From contig JALEGB010000089.1 of the NCBI GenBank assembly GCA_022760355.1, positions 42,543 to 106,542 of the forward strand: a stretch of 64,000 nucleotides of DNA, in the 5' to 3' direction. The notes under the pieces are model-generated. The model was given only the letters and a program-made list of their open reading frames with translations, was not told the origin of the DNA and searched no databases. A program made the position numbers and the translations under genes. The first letter of the stretch is position 1; each line of letters starts with the position of its first letter. This DNA comes from Neomegalonema sp. Its GTDB lineage: Bacteria; Pseudomonadota; Alphaproteobacteria; Rhodobacterales; Rhodobacteraceae. Positions 32,634 through 43,209 of the stretch are shown in pieces.

Positions 32634-35513
32634 ATGGCGAACAAGATGCTCATTGACGCCGCGCACCCCGAAGAAACTCGGGTTGTCGTGGTCGAGGGAT
32701 CTCGTGTCGAGGAGTTCGATTACGAGACGGTGACCAAAGCCCAGATTTCTGGGAATATCTATCTGGCGCGCGTTACGCGGGTTGAGCCGTCGCTGCAGGC
32801 GGCTTTTGTCGAGTATGGCGGCGGACGTCACGGTTTTCTGGCGTTCTCAGAGATTCACCCTGACTATTACCAGATTCCGGCCGCGGATCGTGAAGCGTTG
32901 CTCGAAGCTGAGCGCGCGGCGCAGGCGGAGGAAGACGAAGAAGAAAACGGCCCAAACGGGCGTAAACCGCGCCGGCGAGACGCGAAGCGCGCGTCGGAGA
33001 ATGGCGGCGACGCTAAAGGCGAGGCCCGCAAATCCAGCCGACGCAGCGGCGGGCGTGAGAAAGGGCCGCATAAGCAGCGGCTGCGTCCGGCGCCGTTCGA
33101 TCCAGACGCAAAGGTTGCGGCGGTAGCGGCTGAGTCGATTGGGACGGACGAATTTTGGGTCCGCCCCAAAATCGACATCCCGACGCTCGTGGAGCCGACG
33201 TCGGAGGAAACGGGCGACGCGCCAAGCAGCGAGACGACGAGCGCCGCCATGGCGGAGCCTGCAGCGGTCGCAGCGGAAACAGTGAGCGAAGCCGTGGCGC
33301 CGTCAGCCCTGCGCGACATGGATGGCGAGGCGGTCGACATCGAAGCTGAGGCTGATGATGACGGCGCCGGCGCCGGCCTGTCTACGGTTGAGGACGCGCC
33401 AAACGCCCGGAGCGTTGGCGCCGACGACGACGAGGAGCGCGGCGACGTTGAGGAAGTCGGAGCGGTCGACGTCCAGGAAGAGATCAAGCCGCGCGCAATC
33501 CGGATGCGCGACTACAAAATCCAGGAAGTCATCAAACGCCGTCAGATCGTCTTGGTGCAGGTGGTGAAGGAGGAGCGCGGGACGAAGGGCGCCGCCCTGA
33601 CGACCTATCTCTCGCTCGCTGGTCGCTATTGCGTGCTGATGCCAAACACGCCGCGCGGCGGCGGCATCTCACGCAAGATCACCTCGGCGGCGGACCGTAA
33701 GCGGCTGAAAGCGCTCGCAAACGAGTTTGAAGTGCCGGAGGGGATGGGGCTGATCGTCCGTACGGCGGGCGCCAACCGCACGAAAGCTGAGATTAAGCGG
33801 GATTATGAGTATCTGCTTCGTCAATGGGCGTCGATCCGCGAGCTCACGCTGCGTTCAATCGCGCCGGCGCTGATTTTTGAGGAAGGCAGCCTGATTAAGC
33901 GCGCTATTCGCGATCTCTATAATAAGGACATCGAGAGCGTGCTTGTGGAGGGCGAGGACGCCTACCGGGAAGCCAAAGACTACATGAAGATGCTGATGCC
34001 GTCGCACGCCAAGAATGTGCAGCCCTATCGGGAGACGACGCCGCTCTTCATCAAGCATCAGATTGAGAGCCAAGTCTCCCGCATGCTGGATCCGCGGGTG
34101 CAGCTGAAATCGGGCGGCTATCTGATTATCAATGTGACCGAAGCGCTGGTTGCAGTTGACGTGAACTCGGGCAAGTCGACCAAAGAAGGGTCCATTGAGG
34201 ACACCGCGCTGAAGACGAACCTCGAGGCCGCCGAAGAGGTCGCCCGGCAGATGAAACTGCGCGATCTCGCGGGCCTGATTGTCATTGACTTCATTGACAT
34301 GGAGGAGCCGCGAAACAACCGCTCAGTTGAAAAGCGGTTGAAAGAAAGGCTGAAAAACGATCGGGCTCGGATTCAGATTGGCCGCATTTCCGGTTTCGGC
34401 TTGCTTGAGATGTCGCGTCAGCGCTTGCGGCCGGGCTTGCTGGAGGCGACGACCTGCCCCTGCCCAGTCTGTTCGGGCGCGGGGGTCGTGCGCAGCGATG
34501 AATCGATGGCGTTGGTGATCCTTCGCGGCATCGAGGAAGAGTGTGTGCGCGGTCGTTCGGCGGCGGTGAAGGTGGCGGCGCCGATGTCGGCGGCCAACTA
34601 CATCTTGAACTACAAGCGGGCTCGGATCGCGGAGATTGAGGCGCGCTACGATATTCAGGTGTTCATCGAAGGCGATCCCGCCCTGCCGAGCACTGAATAT
34701 AAGCTTGAGCGGACCCGGCCGGTTGCGCGCGATTCCGAGGAGCCGCGCCGCGCCGTCCAGATTGACGGCGGCTATCGGGCGAAGGTCGAAGACGCCGAGG
34801 TGATCGAAGAGGAGGCTCCGGCGGAGGCGGAGCGCCCGACCGAAGCCGATGACGGCGAAGGCGGGCGCCGCAGCCGTCGCAGACGGCGCAGTCGCGACTC
34901 CGATCGGGCCGAGCGCCGCGAGGAGCCGGTTGAGGAGATCGCGGCCGAGACCGCTGCGGATGAGGCGCGCGCCTCAGATCCTGAGGCTGGCCCTGACGCG
35001 GATGATGATGAAGACGGCGCGGGCAAAAAACGTCGGCGCGGGCGTCGTGGCGGCCGTCGTCGGCGTCGGCGCGACGAAGATGGCGGTTCGGATCCAATGC
35101 CGGTGATCGATTTCGACGCTGAAGCGGCGGAAGCGTCGGATGCGCCAGCCGAAGCGCGGCCGGACGAAACGGTGTCGGACGAAACGGTGTCGGACGCGGC
35201 CGAGGCAGGTTCCGATCGGACGGAAGCCGCTGAGCCTGTGGAGAATGGCGCGGCGGCGGTTGCGGTGGTTGCGGCGTCAGAGGATGTCAGCGCGCCGGCG
35301 CCTGATCCCGCCAGCGAGGTTGTCGCGTCGGACGCCGCAGATGACGTTGTCGACAAAGCGGCGGCTGCGGGGGACGCCGCGGAAGCCTCAGATATTGAGG
35401 TGGATGACGAAACGCAGCCAGAAGTTGCGCCAGCGGCGCAGGCGGCTGCGGTTGAGGAGAAGCCGGCAGGCCCGCCTCGCACCGGTTGGTGGGCGTTGCG
35501 GCGGAATGCTTGA
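32634..35513 (+). CDS. rne: Ribonuclease E/G family protein (RNase E)
   Basis: MANKMLIDAAHPEETRVVVVEGSRVEEFDYETVTKAQISGNIYLARVTRVEPSLQAAFVEYGGGRHGFLAFSEIHPDYYQIP; catalytic DFIDMEEPRNNRSVEKRLKERLKNDRARIQIGRISGFGLLEMSRQRLRPGL; acidic/Arg-rich C-terminus. Confidence 0.97.
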   Translation: MANKMLIDAAHPEETRVVVVEGSRVEEFDYETVTKAQISGNIYLARVTRVEPSLQAAFVEYGGGRHGFLAFSEIHPDYYQIPAADREALLEAERAAQAEEDEEENGPNGRKPRRRDAKRASENGGDAKGEARKSSRRSGGREKGPHKQRLRPAPFDPDAKVAAVAAESIGTDEFWVRPKIDIPTLVEPTSEETGDAPSSETTSAAMAEPAAVAAETVSEAVAPSALRDMDGEAVDIEAEADDDGAGAGLSTVEDAPNARSVGADDDEERGDVEEVGAVDVQEEIKPRAIRMRDYKIQEVIKRRQIVLVQVVKEERGTKGAALTTYLSLAGRYCVLMPNTPRGGGISRKITSAADRKRLKALANEFEVPEGMGLIVRTAGANRTKAEIKRDYEYLLRQWASIRELTLRSIAPALIFEEGSLIKRAIRDLYNKDIESVLVEGEDAYREAKDYMKMLMPSHAKNVQPYRETTPLFIKHQIESQVSRMLDPRVQLKSGGYLIINVTEALVAVDVNSGKSTKEGSIEDTALKTNLEAAEEVARQMKLRDLAGLIVIDFIDMEEPRNNRSVEKRLKERLKNDRARIQIGRISGFGLLEMSRQRLRPGLLEATTCPCPVCSGAGVVRSDESMALVILRGIEEECVRGRSAAVKVAAPMSAANYILNYKRARIAEIEARYDIQVFIEGDPALPSTEYKLERTRPVARDSEEPRRAVQIDGGYRAKVEDAEVIEEEAPAEAERPTEADDGEGGRRSRRRRRSRDSDRAERREEPVEEIAAETAADEARASDPEAGPDADDDEDGAGKKRRRGRRGGRRRRRRDEDGGSDPMPVIDFDAEAAEASDAPAEARPDETVSDETVSDAAEAGSDRTEAAEPVENGAAAVAVVAASEDVSAPAPDPASEVVASDAADDVVDKAAAAGDAAEASDIEVDDETQPEVAPAAQAAAVEEKPAGPPRTGWWALRRNA
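35161..35196 (+). repeat. 15-bp tandem repeat in rne C-terminal coding region
   Basis: cggacgaaacggtgt x2 plus partial cggacg, in frame. Confidence 0.85.
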
Positions 35514-35706
35514 TGGGACGGCGGCGCGGAGCGGCTTGATGCGTCGCGCCGCGCCTCTGTTCACATAAGGCGCTTCGTCCGCTCCGGTAGGATGTCTCTT
35601 TAGGCTGGTTCAGTTTTCCGCATCAAAAGAAGCCGCTTGCCGCGGAATCTTTTGTTTCGGCTGAAGCACGAGCCAGTCGGCGCAACATGGCCTGAATCGG
35701 TTAAGC

Positions 35707-35734
35707 AAGCCGGGGAGCGAACGCTCCCCGGCTT
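35707..35734 (+). terminator. Strong 13-bp hairpin with weak U tract downstream
   Basis: AAGCCGGGGAGCG aa CGCTCCCCGGCTT then cttcg. Confidence 0.7.
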
Positions 35735-36088
35735 CTTCGTATTTCGGCCCATATTTTGCACCCTATTAAGTCCGACTATGGTGATGTTGATGTACCCTTT
35801 GCGGTTGAGATTGGTCGAACGCGCGTGTTGCGGCGATCAGCCGGGGCCTATTTCGCCGCAATCAGCCGAGTGCTGGCTCTGAGTGTAGAAAATGAGAAGC
35901 ATCGATCTAACCGCCGCGGGCGCTGTTCTGTCTTCATTCGACACATTTACGCGCAGTCGGCGCTGTAATAGCGTGGCGTTGTCTGGGGTGAAAACAATAG
36001 GGGGCGCCGTTGGCGCGAACGGTCGGGTGAAGCGCCCGCGCTCGTGCGGGAGCCTTTGCTTGCGCGGGGGTCTTTGGAGGACGACGCG

Positions 36089-37396
36089 ATGGCCTATGTG
36101 AAGCTGCCGGAAGAACTTCGCATGTGGGAAGTGTTGCTGCCGGATGGCGGCGCCTCCCGCTTTGAGTTCAGCATCTTCGCGGGCGAAGTGCTGCGGGTCG
36201 AAACGCGTTCGGAGCCGTCGCATAGCGGCGCGACGACGCTGTATATTCGCAGCCAGCGGGGCGAAAGGCGGTTCGATTTTAGCCATCTGCCCGTGCAATT
36301 CAAACAGGGCGATGTCGTGGGGGTTCTCGCCGTCTTGCCGGAGACGGAAGATGACGGCCCGATTTTGTGTGTCGCCAATCTCGATTCGGATCAGCGCATC
36401 GATTTTTTAAGCCGCGAGCCGGAATTGCTGCGTCTCATGACGAATGACGCAGTCGATCTGCGCCGGGCGGCGCTGGGATGGGGCGATATTGCGGGCGCCC
36501 TGTTCCGCGGCGCGCTTCTCGGCGGCGTGGCGGCGGTCGGCGCAGCGATTGTGAAAACACTGCTCGCCGCGGCGAGCGGCGCGATTGGCGGCGGCGCTCT
36601 TGCGATGGCGGCGCGCGTTGGGGCGACGTTGTTTCAAGATCCGAGTTGTCTGGTGATCGGCGCGTCGGCCGGCGTTGGCGGGTTCGGGGTGCTGATGACT
36701 CTGGCCACACTGCGCTTGAGCCGGCAGGGGCGTTTTCAGCGTGAGCTGCTGGACCATGTTTGGCGGCGCGCCGGCGAGGCGCTCGGATTTGTGCAGGATA
36801 ATATCGACGCGTTTCGGTTCAGCTCAATTGTTGTGGGGGCTGGCGGATCGGCGCCATCGGAGCCGCGGCCGGTTGAAGGCGAGGAAGTGACGCGCGACCG
36901 TCCGTTGCGCCCGATCCGCGGCGCAGCTGAGGATGCTCAACTTGCGCCGCCAGCTGCGTCAGGCGAGCCGCGCGGCGACAAAGCGGCGCGCCCTTCGGTT
37001 CGGGCGGCGCGGCGGGTTGCTCCGCGCATTCCCAACAGTGTGAAGCAGGCGCAGGCGGAACGTGCGCGGTGGGAAGAAGAGCTGCGCCGCCGCGAACAGG
37101 AACAGCGTCAGCGATCAGAGCCAGCGCCGCGACGTCATGCGGAGCCCGCGCCGCAAATGCGCGCTGAGCTCAGCGGCGGCGCGCGATCCGGCCTGCGGCC
37201 GGCGGATGCGGATAGAGCGCGCTCGGTCCGCACGCCGTGCGCCCATCCGCGGCGAGAGACGGCGACGCGCCATGTCGCCGCAGCGCGCGCCCGTTTGGAT
37301 CGTTCGGATGCGGAGGCCGATCTATTCAGCGCCCGTCTCGATCGGATGGGCGAACGCCTGACGGGCGGTCGCGGCGGCTCGGTCGATAATCGCTGA
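36089..37396 (+). CDS. Uncharacterised membrane protein with Arg/Ala-rich C-terminal tail
   Basis: ATG at 36089 preceded by tttggagg; hydrophobic Gly/Ala-rich segment IAGALFRGALLGGVAAVGAAIVKTLLAAASGAIGGGALAMAA; no family recognised. Confidence 0.72.
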   Translation: MAYVKLPEELRMWEVLLPDGGASRFEFSIFAGEVLRVETRSEPSHSGATTLYIRSQRGERRFDFSHLPVQFKQGDVVGVLAVLPETEDDGPILCVANLDSDQRIDFLSREPELLRLMTNDAVDLRRAALGWGDIAGALFRGALLGGVAAVGAAIVKTLLAAASGAIGGGALAMAARVGATLFQDPSCLVIGASAGVGGFGVLMTLATLRLSRQGRFQRELLDHVWRRAGEALGFVQDNIDAFRFSSIVVGAGGSAPSEPRPVEGEEVTRDRPLRPIRGAAEDAQLAPPAASGEPRGDKAARPSVRAARRVAPRIPNSVKQAQAERARWEEELRRREQEQRQRSEPAPRRHAEPAPQMRAELSGGARSGLRPADADRARSVRTPCAHPRRETATRHVAAARARLDRSDAEADLFSARLDRMGERLTGGRGGSVDNR

Positions 37397-37420
37397 TCCC
37401 GCCCCGGCCGCCGGCGCCGG

Positions 37421-38614
37421 CTAATAATCCTGCTTGGCGGCCCAAGCCGCGATCCGCTCGGCGCCCTTGCGAACCTCTTCCGGCGATCCGGCAAATGAGA
37501 TGCGCGCCGTCCGTTCGCCGCGTCTGGGGTCGAAATCCAGGCCCGGAGTCGTTGCTACGCCTGCTTCGTGCAACAGCTTCGCACACCATTCTTTGCTGTT
37601 TGGCGCGCCATCGGGCAGCTGGAAATAGAGGTAGAACGCGCCGTCGCAGGGCGCCGCGCCGCCAAGTTTCAGCTCTGGCAGCATCCGCATTAAATAGTCG
37701 CGATTTGCGGCGTAGACCTCCCGGCGCGCCTCAAGCTCAAGCGCCGCCTCGGCGCTCAGCGCCGCGAGCGCGGCGATTTGCGATACATGCGGCGGACAGA
37801 TGAATAGATTTTGCGCCAGCCGCTCAATCGGGCGGAGTAAAGGTTCGGGCAGCACCATCCAACCGATGCGCCAACCTGTCATCGCGAAGTACTTTGAGAA
37901 GCTGCTTACAATGATGGCGTCATTGTCGAATTCGAGCGCCGACGCGGCGGGCTCGTCATAGGTTAGGCCGTGGTAAATCTCGTCTGAGATAAACCAGGCG
38001 CCGTTTGTCGCGCACCAGCCGGTTAAGGCGGCAAGCTCGGAGCGGGTTGCGGCGACGCCCGTCGGGTTTGCGGGGCTTGCGATCAAGACGCCGTCGATGG
38101 GGGCTTCCGCTGCGGCGGCGTCCAGCATCGCGGCGGTTGGGGTCCAGCGGTTTTCGGGGCCGACCGGCAGCCCTACGGGGGTGAGCCCCAGCGCTGAGGC
38201 GATTTGGCGATAGCTGGGATATCCGGGCTCCGCCATTGCGATCCGGGCGCCTGGATTGAAGGCGGCGATAAAAGCCAGCTGGAAGCCGGCGGAGGAGCCG
38301 GTGGTGGCGACGATGCGCGATGGATCGATCACAAGGCCGTGACGCGCGCGATAGAGGTCGGCGACGCCTTCACGCAGCGGCGCCAGACCAAGGGCTACGG
38401 TGTAGCCTAGCGGATCGCGAAGGGCGCTACGGACGGCCTCCAGCGCCGCTTTGGGGGCGGGTTCGCCTGGCTGGCCGACCTCCAGATGCGCAATATCGCG
38501 GCCAGCGGCCTCCAGCGCGGCGGCTTCGCGCATGGTTTCCATCGCTTCGAAGGGGGCCACATCAGAACGTTGTGACGCAACACGCCTTGAAATCTTCATG
38601 ATCGGTCTTTCCAT
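37421..38614 (-). CDS. Pyridoxal phosphate-dependent class I/II aminotransferase
   Basis: GYTVALGLAPLREGVADLYRARHG, ASPANPTGVA, ISDEIYHGLTYD, SSFSKYFAMTGWRIGWMV. Confidence 0.95.
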   Translation of the reverse strand: MERPIMKISRRVASQRSDVAPFEAMETMREAAALEAAGRDIAHLEVGQPGEPAPKAALEAVRSALRDPLGYTVALGLAPLREGVADLYRARHGLVIDPSRIVATTGSSAGFQLAFIAAFNPGARIAMAEPGYPSYRQIASALGLTPVGLPVGPENRWTPTAAMLDAAAAEAPIDGVLIASPANPTGVAATRSELAALTGWCATNGAWFISDEIYHGLTYDEPAASALEFDNDAIIVSSFSKYFAMTGWRIGWMVLPEPLLRPIERLAQNLFICPPHVSQIAALAALSAEAALELEARREVYAANRDYLMRMLPELKLGGAAPCDGAFYLYFQLPDGAPNSKEWCAKLLHEAGVATTPGLDFDPRRGERTARISFAGSPEEVRKGAERIAAWAAKQDY

Positions 38615-38647
38615 ACCCGCATTGACGCATGCTCCGAGGAACCGCCT

Positions 38648-40033
38648 ATGCGCCTGCTTACCACTCTCCGCCGCCCGGCCAATACGCGCCGTACAAACGG
38701 CTCTGTCATGCGGCGCTTCGGCCGCGTCGTCAGTACGCTGTCTGTGTGCGCCCTCCCCCTTATCGGGACGTTGGCTCCGACGCTATCCGCTGCGCGCTCC
38801 TTGATCCGTGATGCGGAAATTGAGCGCACGCTGAAGATGTTCAGCGCGCCGATATACAAACAGGCGGGGCTCAACCATGAGCGCGCGCCCATATTTATGC
38901 TGAATGACAGCTCGTTGAACGCGTTTGTCACCGGCGGAAATGTTATGTTTCTGCATACCGGCATGCTGTTGGAGCTCGATACGCCGGATGAGCTGATCGC
39001 AGTAATCGCGCATGAGGCCGGGCACATTGTGGAGCGGCATGTCATCACGCGGATTGCGGCGGCCGGCAGCGCCCGAACCACGGCGATTATCTCAAGCCTC
39101 GTCGGCATCGGCGCCGCGTTGGCGGGCGGCGGCCGCGCCGGGGTGGCCGCCGCCTCCGCCGGATCTCATATTGCGCTGCGGGACCTGCTCAAATTTACCC
39201 GCGCCCAAGAAGCCGGCGCGGACCAACGCGGCGTGCTGCTGATGACGGCGGCGGGCATTGATCCAACGGCTATGCTGCGCGTGATGAAACGGTTTGATGA
39301 GCAAACGCCGCTCTTCGGGGTGAACCCGTACGCGCTGACTCACCCGCTCGGCCGAGCTCGAATCGTCATGCTTGAGGAAGCGGTGCGCAAGTCGGGCGCG
39401 CGCGGTCGCAAGCTGCCGAAGGAATTTTACTACTGGCATGCGCGTATGCGGGCGAAGCTGGATGGGTTCTTGGCGACGCCGGGCGGCAGCGGCGGTCTGC
39501 GCTTCGGCGTGCCTGAGTTCGATCTCTATCGCGAAGCGATTTACCTACATCGCCTGCCGGACCCGGAAGGCGCCCTCAAAACGGTCGACAAGTTGATCAA
39601 GATTCGGCCGTCCGACCCCTATTACTGGGAGCTGAAAGGGCAGATTCTCTATGAAAGCGGTCGCGGGCCGGAGGCTGTCGGCCCTTACCGCCGCGCTGCG
39701 AAGCTGGCGCCGCGGGAGCCGTTGATCGCCGCAGGCCTTGGCGAGGCTCTGCTCACGGTTGAAAAACCGAAGACGAATGCTGAGGCGCTGCGGGTGCTGG
39801 AGAAAGCTGCGATCGCCGATCCGCACAGCCCGGGCATGCGACGCTCGTTAGCGATCGCCTACGCCCGTAGCGGCAAGGAAGGGATGGCGGCCGTGGTGAC
39901 GGCGGAGCGGTTCGCCTTGGTGGGCCGGCTCGGCGATGCGCGGATCCACGCCGAACGCGCGCGACGCATGTTGCCAACCGGATCTCCGGGCTGGCTGCGC
40001 GCAGAGGACGTCTTGGCGCTGAAGCCAAGATAG
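38648..40033 (+). CDS. M48 family metalloprotease with TPR-like C-terminus (BepA-like; start may be 38708)
   Basis: NAFVTGGNVMFLHTGML, AVIAHEAGHIVERHVI (HExxH), QEAGADQRG. Confidence 0.94.
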   Translation: MRLLTTLRRPANTRRTNGSVMRRFGRVVSTLSVCALPLIGTLAPTLSAARSLIRDAEIERTLKMFSAPIYKQAGLNHERAPIFMLNDSSLNAFVTGGNVMFLHTGMLLELDTPDELIAVIAHEAGHIVERHVITRIAAAGSARTTAIISSLVGIGAALAGGGRAGVAAASAGSHIALRDLLKFTRAQEAGADQRGVLLMTAAGIDPTAMLRVMKRFDEQTPLFGVNPYALTHPLGRARIVMLEEAVRKSGARGRKLPKEFYYWHARMRAKLDGFLATPGGSGGLRFGVPEFDLYREAIYLHRLPDPEGALKTVDKLIKIRPSDPYYWELKGQILYESGRGPEAVGPYRRAAKLAPREPLIAAGLGEALLTVEKPKTNAEALRVLEKAAIADPHSPGMRRSLAIAYARSGKEGMAAVVTAERFALVGRLGDARIHAERARRMLPTGSPGWLRAEDVLALKPR

Positions 40034-40103
40034 CGTTTACCCGCTGGGGCGCGTGGCGCCGGGGATGATTGCGCGCGCCGCGCGCTGAATAGGGAGTTTG
40101 GCA

Positions 40104-40880
40104 ATGTTTGCATCGGTTCGGAAATTGCGCGGTCGCGTCGTCGCGGGCGCTGTGCTCGGCGCTTTACTGGCCGTTGGGGCGGCTGCGCCGCTGTGGCAGA
40201 GCGCCGAGGCGGAAAATCGCTATGCGAAGATGAGCGCGGAGGAGCGTAAGGCGTTCGGCAAAGAAGTGCGCGCTTATCTGTTGGAAAATCCGGGCGTGAT
40301 CATGGAGGCCGTCGCGTTGCTTGAGGCGCGTCGCAAGGCGGAGGCGATCGCGGACGTCCAAAAGGAAGTCGGCGAAGGGCTGTTCATTACCGAGGATGGC
40401 GCCAAGGACGGCAAGCTGTTGATGGTGGAGTTCACCGATTATGACTGCCCATGGTGCCGCCGGGTGCGTCCGGAAGTCGCCTCGTTCCTGAAGTCTGACA
40501 AAGACGTTCGTTATGTCGTTCGGGTTCTGCCGCGGGTTGGCAGCGAGGCGCCGGAGCGCGCGGCGATTGCGGCGACGCTGCAGGATCGTGAAAAGGCGAC
40601 CAAACTGCACGAAGCCATGATGGGCCATGAGGGCCGTCTGGACCCGGCCGCGGTTCTGGCCTTGGCGGCGAAAGTTGGTCTGGATACGGATAAGCTGACC
40701 AAGGACATGGCGGGCCCCGCCGTCGCGACGCGTTTGGAGAAAAACAACGAGGCGGCGCGGCGATTGGGCATCAATGGCACGCCCGGTTTCGTTCTGGGCA
40801 GCGGCGTGATTCCAGGCGCGGTGCCGGCGGCCGAGTTCAAGCGCTATGCCGCGCAGAGCCGTAAGGACGCTGCAAAATAA
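40104..40880 (+). CDS. DsbA family periplasmic thiol-disulfide protein
   Basis: Signal peptide, LMVEFTDYDCPWCRRVRPEV (CxxC), GINGTPGFVLGSGVIPGAVPA. Confidence 0.94.
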   Translation: MFASVRKLRGRVVAGAVLGALLAVGAAAPLWQSAEAENRYAKMSAEERKAFGKEVRAYLLENPGVIMEAVALLEARRKAEAIADVQKEVGEGLFITEDGAKDGKLLMVEFTDYDCPWCRRVRPEVASFLKSDKDVRYVVRVLPRVGSEAPERAAIAATLQDREKATKLHEAMMGHEGRLDPAAVLALAAKVGLDTDKLTKDMAGPAVATRLEKNNEAARRLGINGTPGFVLGSGVIPGAVPAAEFKRYAAQSRKDAAK

Positions 40881-41136
40881 GCGCACATCGGCAAGGTTAT
40901 CGGGGGTTCGGGGCGGGCGTGTCGTCCCGGCCCCTTGGCGCCTGTCTTGCGGTGATCTTTCGTAGTTCCGTGCTCCGCGCCTGTTGCGTGGGCGGGTCGT
41001 CTGCGTATATGCAGCGCGTCAATTCGGCGCGATTGGGGACGCGCTTAGCCGCAAGGTGCGGAATTGTTCTTATGCGGTTGTGTGGGAACGGGCGGTACTA
41101 TTTTAGTCGAGCGGGCGCCTGCGGGCGGCCATAGCG

Positions 41137-41685
41137 ATGCGAGAGAGCATGACGAAAGCCGACACGAGCAAAAAGGAGGTCCGCGTTGAGGACCTTCGTC
41201 GCCAAGAAGCCGCTGCCGCGGATGTCGCGTTTATTGAGGCTTTGGCGAAGCTTCTGCGCGAAAATGATCTGACTGAAATCGAGGTTGAGCGCGAATTCGG
41301 CGATGATGACGAGCTCAAAGTTCGGCTGAGCCGCGGTGTGACGATCGCCCATGCGCCTGCGCCCGCGTCGATGGCGGCGGCCCCGCTGGCGGCGCCTGTC
41401 GCGGCGGCGGCGCCTGCCGCTACGGCAGGTGAAGTTGACCCTGCGGACGATCCGGGCTGCGTCACCTCACCGATGGTCGGTACGGTGTATCTGGCGGCGG
41501 AGCCAGGCGCAGCGCCGTTCGTTTCAGTGGGCGACGCGGTAGAGGCCGGCCAGACCTTGCTGATCATCGAAGCGATGAAAACGATGAACCAGATCCCAAG
41601 CCCGCGCGCGGGCGTTGTGAAAAAGATCTTGGTCTCGAACGAGCAGCCAATTGAGTTTGGCGCGCCGCTTCTGATCTTGGAATAA
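41137..41685 (+). CDS. accB: Acetyl-CoA carboxylase biotin carboxyl carrier protein
   Basis: [51 protein letters not shown] (EAMKT biotin site). Confidence 0.97.
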   Translation: MRESMTKADTSKKEVRVEDLRRQEAAAADVAFIEALAKLLRENDLTEIEVEREFGDDDELKVRLSRGVTIAHAPAPASMAAAPLAAPVAAAAPAATAGEVDPADDPGCVTSPMVGTVYLAAEPGAAPFVSVGDAVEAGQTLLIIEAMKTMNQIPSPRAGVVKKILVSNEQPIEFGAPLLILE

Positions 41686-41764
41686 CGACGAGTTTGCGTT
41701 GCGGCCGCGCTCCGTCTCGGGGCGTCGCCGCGGCTCCCCTACCCGCTCCGGGAAGGACACTGAC

Positions 41765-43111
41765 GTGTTTAATAAAATTCTAATAGCGAACCGGGGCGAA
41801 ATCGCACTGCGTATTTTGCGCGCCTGTCGTGAAATGGACATCAAGACGGTCGCCGTACATTCGACCGCCGATGTCGACGCGATGCATGTCCGGCTGGCTG
41901 ATGAAAGTGTTTGCGTCGGACCGAATGCGGCGGCGCAAAGCTACCTGAATATTCCGGCGATTATCACCGCGTGTGAGCTGACCGGCGCGGAAGCCATTCA
42001 CCCAGGTTACGGTTTCCTGTCAGAGAACGCGAACTTTGCGCAGATCGTGGCGGAGCACGGCCTGACCTTTATTGGCCCGACGGCCGAGCATATCCGGCTG
42101 ATGGGCGATAAGATCGCTGCGAAAGACACCATGCGCCGGCTTGGCGTGCCCTGCGTGCCGGGGTCCGACGGCGCTGTGACGGACCCCAAGAAGGCGCTCA
42201 AAGTCGCGGACGAAATCGGCTTTCCCGTGCTGGTCAAGGCCGCGTCGGGCGGTGGCGGCCGCGGTATGAAGGTTGCGGCCACGCGGGATGATCTGGCTGA
42301 GGCGATGTCGACCGCGCGCGCCGAAGCGAAAGCCGCGTTCGGCGATGATAGCGTCTATCTGGAGAAGTATCTCTCCCTGCCCCGCCATATCGAAGTGCAG
42401 GTCGTCGCAGACTCGCACGGCAATGTGGTGCATCTGGGCGAGCGGGACTGCTCATTGCAGCGTCGGCACCAGAAGGTGCTGGAGGAGGCGCCGTCGCCAG
42501 CGCTTACCCAGGCCCAGCGCGATGAAATCGGTGAGATCGTCGTCGCCGCCGTCAAAGAGATGGGCTATCTCGGCGTTGGCACGATCGAGTTCCTGTATGA
42601 AGGCGGGCGGTTCTATTTCATCGAGATGAATACCCGTCTACAGGTCGAGCATCCGGTCACTGAGGCGATCTACAGCGTCGACCTGGTGCGGGAGCAGATC
42701 CGAATCGCCTCAGGTGAGAAGCTGTCGTTCAAGCAGAAGGATCTGGTTGCGCGCGGCCATGCGATCGAGTGCCGGATCAATGCGGAAAACCCGCGCACCT
42801 TCGCGCCCTCGCCCGGCGAAGTGAAAAGTTTTCACGCGCCAGGGGGGCTCGGCGTCCGGATGGATAGCGCGATCTATAACGGCTATCGGATCCCGCCCTA
42901 CTATGACAGTTTGATCGGCAAGCTGATCGTCCATGGCGAAAATCGGCAGGAATGCGTCATGCGTATGCGCCGCGCCATTGCCGAAACCGTTGTTGATGGC
43001 GTCGAGAGCACGACGCTCCTGTTCCACAAGATCGGCGTCGATCCGGACTTTGTGAACGGCGACTATCATATCCACTGGCTCGAGCGTTGGCTCGCGCAGA
43101 TGGACGACTAA
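41765..43111 (+). CDS. accC: Acetyl-CoA carboxylase biotin carboxylase subunit (GTG start)
   Basis: [49 protein letters not shown]. Confidence 0.98.
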   Translation: MFNKILIANRGEIALRILRACREMDIKTVAVHSTADVDAMHVRLADESVCVGPNAAAQSYLNIPAIITACELTGAEAIHPGYGFLSENANFAQIVAEHGLTFIGPTAEHIRLMGDKIAAKDTMRRLGVPCVPGSDGAVTDPKKALKVADEIGFPVLVKAASGGGGRGMKVAATRDDLAEAMSTARAEAKAAFGDDSVYLEKYLSLPRHIEVQVVADSHGNVVHLGERDCSLQRRHQKVLEEAPSPALTQAQRDEIGEIVVAAVKEMGYLGVGTIEFLYEGGRFYFIEMNTRLQVEHPVTEAIYSVDLVREQIRIASGEKLSFKQKDLVARGHAIECRINAENPRTFAPSPGEVKSFHAPGGLGVRMDSAIYNGYRIPPYYDSLIGKLIVHGENRQECVMRMRRAIAETVVDGVESTTLLFHKIGVDPDFVNGDYHIHWLERWLAQMDD

Positions 43112-43209
43112 CTCAGAGGACTATTTTTCTCGCAGCGGGCGAGCGGCATTCGATGTCGCTCGCTTGTTTTGTTTTGGCCGGCGCCCAGCAGCTATGCTCT
43201 AATCATCGC

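Noticed and set aside
32158-32831. Overlapping ORFs (191 aa +, 205 aa -) at the rne 5' end
   Set aside because: No domain, Arg-rich, overlap the secure rne start; treated as non-coding leader.
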